Shown: piece by piece, positions 1 through 10,499 of the stretch
How positions within the stretch are numbered: the first letter of the stretch is position 1
Layout: the number at the start of each line of letters is the position of its first letter
Assembly: GCF_048564905.1 (NCBI RefSeq)
Contig: NC_133014.1
Location: forward strand, 7,449,136-7,513,135
DNA length: 64,000 nt
DNA from: Vicugna pacos
Lineage: Eukaryota > Chordata > Mammalia > Artiodactyla > Camelidae
Direction: 5' to 3'
The notes under the pieces: generated by a model
What the model was told of the DNA's origin: nothing
The model's input: the letters and a program-made list of their open reading frames with translations, nothing else
Database searches by the model: none
Translations under genes and position numbers: made by a program

Positions 1-739
1 TAACGGCAGTAAAACTCCAATGACAGCAATAGAACTCCGTGCTCCAGCTGAGTGACCAGTAGAATTTTCCTTCAGCTGAACCGTTGCCTTTGTATTGTCA
101 CCGTTTGGTAGCTAAATCTGCTGCCATCAACTCTGCATCAGTTATGTGTGCGTTCACCACTTGCAGACTGTACATGGCAAACCGCAAATCCCACATCGGC
201 TTCTTCAGCTGCTCAGCAGGCTCAGGGGAGGTGGGGACAGCTCAGGGAGCACCTGATATTATGGGACCTAAGCAAGCTGCAGCGGGGGAAGGAAGCTGGC
301 TGGAGGAACCCCACAGTGGGCTCCGTGGTCTGGGGGTCATCTGGAACCCCCTCCCTCGAGGGTGGGGGATGCATCGCTTCTGTTCCCAGAACCCCGCCGA
401 GCACCTGCAGAGGAGCTCGGTGGTGTTTGCTGAGTAAATTGTCAAGTGAGTGTGCCCTCCCAGTGGCCTTGTAACTCAGAATTCTGTGACTTCCTGAGCA
501 GAGGCTCTGTGCTCTCCTCTCTTATTTTTATGACGATGGCAAGGAGAATCAATAGCTCAGGCTTCACTGTATCTCCCCAGTTGAGTTTGTGAAGAATTAA
601 AGGTTAATTTTTCTGGGGGCCCCTATGACAGAGACCATCTCTTTGGCATCCATGAAGGAGAAAACGTAGGTGATAAAAATCAGCGCTGCCAGTGCCGTGT
701 GCTCAGTACCAGACGGGTAAAAGGAACAATCTATCTGTG
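1..739. other. Non-coding sequence, nothing recognised
   Basis: The short open frames here overlap each other and lack splice-site or family support. No repeat family was recognised. Confidence 0.5.
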
Positions 740-1070
740 CACGCAGCAGCTTGGGTGCATCTCAGAAGCATCATGCTTAGTGAAAGAGGCCAGTCTCAAA
801 ATGTTACGTACTGTACCATTCCATTTGTGACAATCTGGATAAGACAGGACCGCCGTGGTGGAGAACACATCTTAGGCTGCCAGGGGCTGGGGGAGGGGGA
901 GTGTGTGACTATAACGGAGCAGCGCGGGGGAGGTTTTTTTTGGGGGGGATGGGATGGTTCCAGGTCCTGGCTGTGGGGGTGGCTGCGTGACTCTATGCAT
1001 GTAGCACAACTCCTGGGACTGTGCCCCACAAAACGACTCCGATTTCCTGTGTGATTATTTAAAAATAAAA
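740..1070 (+). mobile_element. L1 LINE 3'-end fragment, old
   Basis: The sequence follows the usual L1 3' region: CATCATGCTTAGTGAAAGA near 769, then a GCCAGGGGCTGGGGGAGG motif near 880, then the UTR ending in an A/T-rich tail near 1060. It is heavily diverged and on the sense strand. Confidence 0.7.
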
Positions 1071-1789
1071 TAATTCCAGAAGAGTGAGCAATGCCTGAAT
1101 TGTAGGGTCACTGACGACAGGTTCAGGGCCCCCTCCTCTCTGGAAAGTAACTACGTCTGTGCTGAGAGGTTTGGAAAGATGCCCAACCCGGGCTCACTTC
1201 CGTATCGGGAGTGTCAGTCTGCTGACGGTTGTCAGGATGCACCCAAGGTCACTGTCTGGCTTTCTTGTTGCATAAAAGATTGTGGGGTTTGCGCCTCTGC
1301 TCCAGACTTGCCCCTTAGGGTGTATGTAGGACGCAGTTTGGGTGATTTTTTTTTTTTTGGCCACTCTCAAGATTTCCTTTTGTATAAGTATTTATATGAA
1401 TGTTTATATAATTATAAGTGTTTCTATGAAATTGATCGGTTTAGAACAATGATTCCTTTTCAGCTGTTAATTTATTCCTTTGAAATATTCTCCTCCGAAA
1501 ACACGTCCAGAACTGTGAACGATCTGCATTTCTCTCTCCCCAGCAAAGCCAAGTTACCTGTCTTGGGAAGTGACTCCACCATCCGCTCACCTGCCTGAGT
1601 TTGAAGCCCAGGGTGGATCCTTGTTACCTCTCCCCAGGCCTGCTTTAGCACCATACCTTGTATATTCTCTGTCCTCAGACTGCCCCATTCCTCTCCACCC
1701 CGTGTCACCACCCCCAGCTCTACCCTTCAGCCAAGAAGATCTTCCTGATCTCAGATTTGATCAGATCCTTCTCTGGCTGGAAATCTTGT

Positions 1790-2240
1790 TATGTTCTCAT
1801 TGCCTTTAGACTAGAGTCCAGACACTTTAACATGCTTTAATATTCTTGAATCAACTGGCTTCTCTCTGCTTGTTCCTCTGGCTTAGTCGCCGTGCCCACC
1901 TCCTAATCCAGCCCTCACACATCTCACTGTGCCCTTGCAGAATCCTGTTCCCTGTCCGTAGATTCATGCCCCTAACCCCCAACCACACGGTGTATCTCTG
2001 GCAGATTTTCTATCCACCTGTCCAGCCTAGACGTCACTTCCTTCTGGGCTGGGCATCCCACCTTCTTGTTCTCGGAGTCGCGTGTTCTTCTGTCCTGGCA
2101 CCGGCCATGCTGTATCATTATTGCCCCCAGATCTTTGGGGACAGTTCTTCCCTGTGTTGCCACTACTGTGTTCTGGGCTCCAAGCACAGGGCCTAGAGCT
2201 AGAAGGCGCTGAGGGAACATTTTATGATGAATGGACAGTG
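1790..2240 (+). mobile_element. L2 LINE 3' region, old
   Basis: The order of motifs (CTTTAGACTAGAGTCCAGAC near 1804, CCACCTCCTAATCCAGCC near 1897, a GGGCCTAGAGCTAGAAGGCG-like tail near 2190, then GATGAATGG) resembles the diverged 3' end of L2 elements. Confidence 0.5.
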
Positions 2241-2249
2241 TCATCTGTA

Positions 2250-4819
2250 AAATCCCAGAGCCAGCGACCAGTAGGATTTAATGCCTTCTGAACTGCCTGT
2301 GGTCTGGTCGGGGAAATAACTGCTGAAACACTGGAATAATAATAATTGTGTTAAACCAGGTTACGGGGACTCCAAATACCGCCAAGGGAGAGGACGGGGG
2401 CTGGAAGAGTTGAGGCAGCTGAAGACAGTCTCCAAGAGCTCCCTTCTGTGGGGAGTTTCACAGGAACCCTTCTGCACAGCGTCACAAATCATTCCTCTGC
2501 CTGACCTCACGTTAGAGATTCACCTCCTTTCTCACACTCACCAAAGCTGAGCCCGAAGGGCCTGCCCCCTCCCTCGGCGGGCAACGTCAGGTCATCCCGA
2601 GGTTTTCGTCCCGTTTCAGGGGAGTCGCATCTTCTGCTGCTCTGTGTGGCCACTCTGCCCAGCATCATGCTCTGTCCCCAGCTCTCACGTGCTGTGGATG
2701 TGTGGTTGCTTCTCTGCTCCAGTGAATGGGGAAACACTTCCCAGTTTGTCCCCTCTTGAGCTGTCCCTCCCTGTCCCGCGTGGTCCTGCGGCCAGACGGT
2801 TACAGAGATGGGGTGGGGGTGCCTGCTCCCCTCTCCTTCTCCTTCACACTCTTCTTCCCCACCCTGCACCTAAAAAGGTGGCTTTCCACTTGGAAGGCAT
2901 AGGTCTTGAGTCCAAGTTTGGGCACCCGTGTTGCTGATTGGAAACTCAGATGGGTTCGGACAGCAGCCCCCACCTTGGGTTTGCCACCCAGCTGCAGCTG
3001 GGGCCCCCATGCCCTGCTCATGTGCTCAGGCCCTCGACCCTGGGTGCCTGGGGGGAGCTGGGCTGGTGAGCGCTCTGCTCCAGCAGGTCCCCGTGGTACT
3101 CCCGGGCAGGGGAGGGGTGTGCCTCGTGCCGGGCTGGCTCGGCCATCTCTGAAGTTGTGTCCAGCCAGCCTGGTCTTCGGGATCCTTGGGGACAGCTTGT
3201 CTTGTTCTCACAGCCGCCCAGACTGCCTGGGGACGGGCCCCGGAACGCAGACTGGCTCTGCTGGCTTCATAGTTCTGCCAGGGCCGAGGGCCCCTGTCTG
3301 TCCTTGCTTGAAGTCTTGTCTGATTTCCTGACTAAAGCAAACCTCCAGGAACAGGGCGATCTAGTGGTCGTGGCTTCTGGGCACTGCCCGTGTGGCCTGG
3401 CCTTTGGTTTGCCCTGGCTTCCCACTGACTCACCGGTGCGGCGTGTGGACAAGTCACTGGCTTCTCTGGGTCTGCTTCCTGGCCCCTCAGGTGAGGGATT
3501 TGCATGAGGTGATCGCTGGGAGTCTCTCCAGAAGTGTGATTTTGTGAAGTTGCTGTTCTGGAAGTTAGAGTTTGGGCTGGTTGACCGGGCACACACATCC
3601 ACCCTCCTCCCTTGCCGGGTCCCTCTCCAGGGGTGGACAGTGAGCTGAAAAGCAGGGGAGTCATGATACCCTCTGCAAACTGGAAATTCAGAGGAATCCC
3701 TAGCAGGTAAAAGCAGAATGGGTTGACAGAGAAACCAGAGCCGCGGCCTACGATCCTGGAGAGACCCGTGATTCTTTCGAAGGGGCCCTGGAAAGCTCCG
3801 AGCTTCTTGCGGTTGAACATGAAGAATCAGAGCTGTGTGTGGAGCTGCTGCCTCCACTCCACCTCCACTGCCCCACGAACCCCTACTGCCTCCAGAATAA
3901 AACCAAGAGCATTCTCTGAAGGTGGACAGACTGGCTGGACAGTCTCCTAGTGGTGGTGTTGGGGTCTGACAGAGAGTCACGGCACAGCCTGAGGCCACTT
4001 GAGACCTCTGAACAGACATGGAGGAGAATAAAATGAGGAAAGAGGATGCTGTCCTGGAATGAAAAACATCACGTACTTTGCACCCAGAATAGAGCTTTCC
4101 AATCGTCACCAGTCTTGAGAGTCTCGGCCCCCCAGCTTCCCATCCAAAGGAGAGGCCTGGGGGAAATACATTCCAGCAAAACTTCAGACTCATTATGGAT
4201 AAGGAAACTTCTGGAGAGGAAAAGCCGGTTGCCAAAAAGAACAGAATCAAACTGGCAGCAGACTTCTCCTCAGCACCACCTGACGCACAGTGATGCAGTG
4301 TCTGCCAGGGGTAGGGGAGCTGATTTTCAGCATAGAAGGCTGCTCCCAGCTACATTATTAACCAAGTGTGAGGACCAGTGAAGGCATTTTCGTGCCTGGA
4401 GGAAGTCAGAAGTTCACCGTGACATCCCAAATGGGGAAAACAAAAAAAGAAATCAGTCAAAGAGGCCCTCTGGATAAAGCCAAAAAGACCCGCAACACTC
4501 TAACAACAGAAACAGGCACTGCTTGGTGTACAAGACACAGAGGGACGATGATTCAGAAGAAGGGAAGAAGGCTGGAGAAAAGTAGAAAGCTTTAAAAGAC
4601 TCTGACTCCGGAAGGTTCCCGGGCCCACTGTTTGCTGGACTGTGAGTGGTCCTGTGGCATTGTGTCCGCCCTCCTGCCCCTGGCCGTAGGCTCCCACGTT
4701 GTCCCCTCCCCTCCGGTGCTGCTGTTCCTACCCCTGCGTGTGTTTCCAGCTCCACTGGGAGGAGGTGGCGTTGAGGCAGGCGGGGCCGTGGAGGGCGGGC
4801 AGGGGGCGTGGTTTGGACC
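2250..4819. other. GC-rich intronic sequence, no gene supported
   Basis: It contains a 327-codon open frame on the minus strand (3267-4250), discussed in the findings. No splice signals, repeats or known domains were recognised. Confidence 0.5.
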
Positions 4820-4960
4820 CTGTTGTAAGGGGCACTTTGGAGTCACCTGGGGAGCTTTGCCACAGCCTGACGCCCACGCCCATTCCTGGCTACTTACGTC
4901 AGAACCGCCGGTGATGGCGCCCAGATGACTCCCCCCTGCGGCCCCGGGGAGTTCAAGTGA
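4820..4960 (+). mobile_element. MER5A-like hAT-Charlie DNA transposon fragment
   Basis: The GAGTCACCTGGGGAGCTTTG motif at 4840, followed by a GACGCCCACGCCCATTCC segment, resembles the internal MER5A pattern. It is a diverged non-autonomous fossil. Confidence 0.5.
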
Positions 4961-5074
4961 ATTCATAGGACGGGAGAAGTCAGCGCAGTCGCTGGGCTCC
5001 TGCTCATGGCCTGGGCTTCCCCGGTAAAAGACCGTCTGTTCAGACTGAGAAGATCAGAAATAGACTGGGGAGTC

Positions 5075-5220
5075 TCTTTTCTTTCCAGTTATCTTTTAAT
5101 TTACATGATTAACTTAAAAAATCAAACACTGCAGCCACATCAAGAGTACAAAGCTAAATCCCTTCCCAGAGATGAGCCATTGTGCGTCCCCCCAGCTCTT
5201 CTGTACTTTCACACAACAGG
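5075..5220 (-). mobile_element. Probable L1ME-type LINE 3'-end fragment
   Basis: The run from ATCTTTTAATTTACATGATT, through a CAAACACTGCAG motif, to TCCCTTCCCAGAGATGAGCC resembles antisense old L1 3' UTR. The link to the next L1 piece at 5885 is uncertain because about 650 bp of unrelated GC-rich sequence separates them. Confidence 0.4.
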
Positions 5221-5884
5221 AGGTGAGTGCAGGGCTCCTTCTGCACTCGTGATGAGGGCAGTTCCGGGGCCTGCCACGGCCCCTGTTTCGTGAGGAAGGC
5301 AGGGCTTGCTGACCCCAGTCACCTCCAGCTTGCCAAAGCGCTGGAATCTCAGGTTGGAGAGAATTTCTTTGGAGATGTTATCAGCGAGCCCATTTTCATC
5401 CTTGCATCTGGAGGTGGATGGATGGCACTCCTGCCAGGGCTGTGGCCAGAGTAATGGCTCCCCGAGAGGAACGTGGCCCCAGGGGTCCCCAGAGAGTTTG
5501 TGAGCCTGCAGTGGGCAGGTGGGCCCAGGTCTAGGGCAGTGTTGCTGGAGGGAGGCAGGGGTAGGGGAGCTGAGACCACCTGGAGAGCCCTGGACCCGTC
5601 CTTGGGGCCCTTGGTCCAGGTCAGCCAGGCAGGTGTCCACACAGCTTCTCCCATGGGCCTCTGGGCCTCCATTAGCCAGAGAGCGGAGACACCACCCTCC
5701 AGTCCACTGGACTGGACCGGAGGGTTTGATGCCAAAGTAGGTGGGCTAGTCATCTGCTATTTCAGAAAGCCTGAAAAAGCTATGGCTGCAATGTATGCAC
5801 GTGGCAGAAATAGATCCACAAAGCAAGTTTAGTAAGAGTGTGAGGAAGGGTAGGGATGGTTTCTGCTTCGCTCTAAGGAGTCCA

Positions 5885-6660
5885 GCTTGCTCTGTAACCA
5901 GTTACATTTATATATATGTAATATGCGTTATATATTTACATATATACATACACACATGCATGCATAGTGGGGTCTACATTTTTTGCAAAAATGAAATCAT
6001 ACTGTGTTTGCATATTTTTCTGCATATCTTTACTTAAGCCTCATAATTTATTTAATAGATACTCCCATGTGAGTAAATATAATCTCATTTCTTTTAGCCA
6101 CTCTTTAGTATTCCAAATAATTAATCATTCCCATATCAAGAAGTATTTATAATATGACTAACTAAAAAGTGGCTGCAGGGAACATGTTTGCTCATTTACC
6201 TGTATGTGCCTCTGAATATGTCTAGAGAACCAACTCCCACAAGTGTAATTGCTAGGTAATAGGATGAATACATTTAAAGGTTTTGATAGAAACTGCCAAG
6301 TGGCTATCAAAAAAGGTGTATGGTTTTTAAAGTACCAGCAGCATTTGGGAGCATTTCTCACACTCTGCCAAAGATGAATTGTATCTTACCTTTTAAATTT
6401 TTTAAGAGGCCAGTTGTTACATTAGGTTATTAGTGGGGCTAACCAGTTTTTTTTTCACTGGATTTCCTATCGTGTGAATTGTCTTTACATATCCCTTGCC
6501 TGCTTTTCAGTGGAATGTTTGCATTTTTTCATATTGCTTTATAAGAGTGCTTTATAAATTAAGGATATATATTCCGTTTCTTATATATATTTCATATAGT
6601 TTCTCCCAGCGTGACTCATGTCTTCAACTTTATTGAAAAGCTTTCACAGTGTAGAAAAGG
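5885..6660 (-). mobile_element. Old L1 LINE 3' end, antisense
   Basis: The motifs run in the typical antisense order: AT-rich start, ATAGATACTCCCATGTGAGT near 6055, AGCCACTCTTTAGTATTCC near 6098, AATTGCTAGGTAATAGGATG near 6247 and TTTGATAGAAACTGCCAAG near 6282. It is strongly diverged. Confidence 0.7.
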
Positions 6661-6984
6661 TTTGGAAGAGATGAAATAAGAAGCCACCTACTTTTAGGAT
6701 TGAAAAAAAAAGAAGAAAGGGGCTTATGATTCACATACAACTTTCCAAACGTGCTCAACTTTACCAATAAGAAAAAAAAAAAAGATCCATGAATCACGTT
6801 GTTATAATTCTACTAGATTGCTTTTGTTTTTGCTTCTCTCCTACTTTGAGAATGGTAGAGATACAGTTCAGATATCCCAGGACAAGGCTATGAACCACCA
6901 CCACAGTCTAATTCCAGAACATTTCCATTACCCGCAAAGAAGCTACAATCCATTAGTAGTCTTCTTTGCACATTTAAACTGGAA

Positions 6985-9900
6985 TTCACCCATGAAGCCA
7001 TCTGGGCACGGGCTTTTCTTTGTGGAAAGCTTCAAAATTCCTAATTCAATCTCTGTGGTTGTAACAGGTCACTTAAAACTTTCTTCTTGAGTCAGTTTTG
7101 GTAGTTTGTGTCTTTCAAGGAACATGTCCATTTCATCTCCATTCTCTAGTTTGTTGGCGCACAGTTATTCATAGAATTCCTTTGTAATCATTTTTATTTT
7201 TGTAAGTTTAATAGTGATGGCTCCTCTTTCATTGTTGATTTTGTAGCATGAGTCTTTTCTCCTTTTTTCTTGGCCAGTCCAGCTAAAGGTTTGTCAATTT
7301 TGTTGATCTTTTCAAAGAACCAACTTTTGGCCTTGTTTATCTCCTTTATTGTTTTTCTGTTTTCAGTTTCACTAATTTCCTCTCAAATCTTTATTATTTT
7401 TTTCCTTCTTCTTGTTTTCAGTTTAGTTTGCTCTTTTTCCAGTTTCTTACAGTGGGATGTCAGGCAATTGCTTGAGGTTTTTCTTCCTTTTTGATATAGT
7501 CATTTAGAGCTGTAAATTTCCTGGTAAGTACTGCTATAAATTTTTGTTTTTATTGATCTCAAAGCATTTTCTAATATCTCTTGTGATTTTTTTTCTCTGA
7601 CCCATTGGTTACTTAGGAGTGTGTTATTTAATTTCCACATATTTTGTGAATTTCCCAAATTTCCTTCTTATTGATTTCAAATTTAATTCTGTTAAGGTTG
7701 GAGAACATACTTAGTGTGATTTTAACCTTTTAAAATGTATTGAGGATGTTTTATGGCCTAAGAAATGTTCTATGTCTGTCAGGTCTAGTTGGTTTATCAT
7801 GTTTTTAAAGTCTTCTATTTCCCTGTTGATCTTACGTCTATTTATGCTATAATTATTGAAATGGAGCATTGAAGACTTCAACCATTACTGCCTAATTGTC
7901 TGTTTCTTCCTTCAATTCTGTTAGTTTTGCTGCATGTAATTTGGAGCTCTGTTATTAGGTGCACATATGGGTATAGTTGTTAAATTTTGATTGCTTGACC
8001 CTATTATCATTATATAATTTCCCACTTTGTCTCTAGTCATTTATGTCTTGAACTCTATTTTGTCTGATAGAGTAGAGCCACTCCAGCTCTGTTTTTGTTA
8101 CAGTTAGCATGACATATCTTTTCCTCGTCTTTTTACTTTCAACCTATTTGTGTCTTTGAAGTTAAAGTCATCTCTTGTAGACAGCGTATAGTTGGATCAC
8201 TTTTTAATCCATTTTATCAGTCTCTCTCTTTCATTTGGAATGTTTACCTCATTTTCATTTAATGTAATTACTGATAAGGTGGGATTTACATTTGCCATTT
8301 TGGGCTTTGGTTTCTGTATGTCGTAAGCCTTTTTTGTTCCTCTGTTCCTCCATTGCTTCCTTCTTTTGTGTTAAATAGATATTTTCTACTATATCATTTA
8401 AATTCCCTTGTCATTTTTTTTACCTTTTCGGGGAGTTATTTTCTTAGTAGTTGCCCTTGGGGATTACGATTTTAATATAGAATGATTCAGTTCAGATTAA
8501 TACCAACATAATTTTAATAGTACATAGAAAACTTCCTCTTACATAACTCCATTCCCTCCCCTCTTTTCAATGCTGTTATTGTCATACAAATTATAACTTC
8601 ATACACCATGTGCTCCTCAACACAGATTTGTGAATTACTGCTTTATGCAACTGTCTTTTAAATTAGATAGAAGGAAAAAAAGAGTTACAAGCAGTAATAC
8701 GTTTACGTTGGCTTTTATATTTACCATGTAATTGCCTTTGCTCAGCTCACCTGTACTCAAGTCAACTTGTCCGTGTGGTTTTGAGTTACTGTCTAGTGCC
8801 CATTAGTATTTCTTGTAGGGCAGGTTTAGTACTGCCAATTTCTCTCAGTGTCTGTTTATCTGGGAATGTCTTAGTTTGTCTTATTTCTTCCTTGATTTTT
8901 AGCAATTGAGGTGAAATTCATAGAACATAAAATTAGCCATTTTAAAGTGAACAGTTTAGTGGCATTTAGTACATTCACCACCTCTATCTAGTTCCAAAAC
9001 ACTTCTTTTTTTTCACTCCAAAAGGAAATTCTGTACCCGTTAAGCAGTTTTCCCCCATTCTTTCATTGTTGAAGAATAGTGTGCTGGATCTCATGTTCTT
9101 CATCGACAGTCTTTTGCTTTGAGCACTTTGGATGGTTCATCCTACTGCCTTCTGGCCCTGTGGCTTCCGATGGGAAATCAGCTGCTAATCTTATCGAGGA
9201 TCCCTTCGAGGGGATGAGTCCCTTCAAAATTTTCTCATTGACAGCTTGATTAGCACGTGTCTTGGTGTGGATCTCTTTGAGTTTGTCCTGCTTGGAGTTT
9301 GTTGAATTTCTAGGGTGTACAGATATGGTTGTCCTCAAATTTTAGAAGTGTTCAGCTATTAGGTCTTCTAATGTTCTTTCTGCACCGTTCTCTCCTCTTC
9401 TGAGATTCCTAATATGCACACGTTGGTATGCTCAGTGATGTCACACAGGTCTTTAAGGCTCAGTCTATTTTTTTTCATTGTGTTTCTGTTTCCCAGGCTG
9501 CTTAATCTTGATTGACGAATCTTCAAGTTCACTGAATCTTTCAGTGTAAATCCACTATTGAATCCCTCCAGTGATTTTTTAAAAATTTCACTTATTGTAC
9601 TTTCCAATGTCAGAATTTCTATTTGGTTCTCTTTTGTAAATTGGTCTCTTCATTCATGTTGTATATTTGATGAGACATCATTCTCATCCTCTGTTTAATA
9701 CACGGTTTCTTGATTCTTTGAACATATTTAAAATAGCCGATTTAAGTTCTTTCTCAAGTTAAGTCCAACATATGGGCTTCCCATGTATGGATCGTGTTTT
9801 TGTTTCTTTGTATGTTTTGTAATTTTTTTGTTGAACATTTACAATATATAATGTGGCACCTTCGGAGGTCACATTCTCCAGCATTAGTTGTTGTTTGTCT

Positions 9901-10230
9901 ATTGACTTTTCTGAACTAATTCTTTAAAGTCTGTATTTTTTGTCATGTGAGGCCACTGAAGTCTCAGCTAATGATTGGACAGGGACGTTCTTAAACATTT
10001 GGAATCAGTCAGCCTCCCAGTCTTTGCTAAGGGACTCAGTGTGGTGCTTCTAGGATGTGTGATTTCTAGAATTCTGACACAGTTGACTTTAACCTTTTTT
10101 TTTTGGCCAGCTGTCTCATTGTTTTTATGGAGGAGAGATTTTGGAGGGGTCCTTATTCCACCATTTTTGATGACATTTGCTTTTGGTTTTATTATTTAAA
10201 GTGTTTTGAGTCACACTGTATGTTTGGCAT
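6985..10230 (-). mobile_element. Long old L1 LINE (ORF2 N-terminal half and ORF1 region), antisense
   Basis: Antisense L1 text is readable over more than 3 kb. The reverse-transcriptase start region is near 6990-7030 (complement encoding a PDGF-like motif) and the RT/endonuclease region runs from 7100 to 8300. An ORF1/5' region follows from 8300 to 10230. Two minus-strand open frames at 9063-9338 and 9368-9607 are remnants of the ORF1 region. The copy is riddled with stops and indels. A foreign L1 tail piece interrupts it at 8885-9065. Confidence 0.8.
8885..9065 (-). mobile_element. L1 3'-UTR fragment nested inside the antisense L1
   Basis: The segment with ATTAGCCATTTTAAAGTGAA at 8931, TTAGTACATTCACCACCTCT at 8967 and GGAAATTCTGTACCCGTTAA at 9022 is classic antisense L1 3' UTR. 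It interrupts the ORF1-region sequence that resumes at about 9075 (TTGAGCACTTTGGATGG at 9119 is the normal continuation). Confidence 0.65.
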
Positions 10231-10264
10231 CATTATATTTGGTGAGCTAGGAGAGCTCAGTTTC

Positions 10265-10350
10265 GCCACGAATTCACTGTGTCCTGGGGCAAATTACAGA
10301 ACCCGTCAGCCTCGGTTGCGTTACTTGGAAAATGATTGGCTGCCAAGTGA
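10265..10350 (+). mobile_element. MIR SINE fragment
   Basis: The order CACTGTGTCCTGGGGCAAAT, then CAGCCTCGGTTGCGTTACTT, then GGAAAATG follows the MIR core in sense orientation. Confidence 0.5.
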
Positions 10351-10499
10351 AAGCTCCAGTTTTTCCACCTCTGAAAATCTGAGCTTCTAAAGGCCACATT
10401 TTCATCTGCTTTTTCAGTTCTTTCTCAAGCGGCTTTACTGAGTTAATTTTTAAAAAGTCTTGCCACACACCCTGTCGGTTGTATTTTTGTGATAATTAT

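Noticed and set aside
9063-9607. Two minus-strand frames that might be a gene
   Set aside because: They are remnants of the ORF1 region of an old antisense L1.
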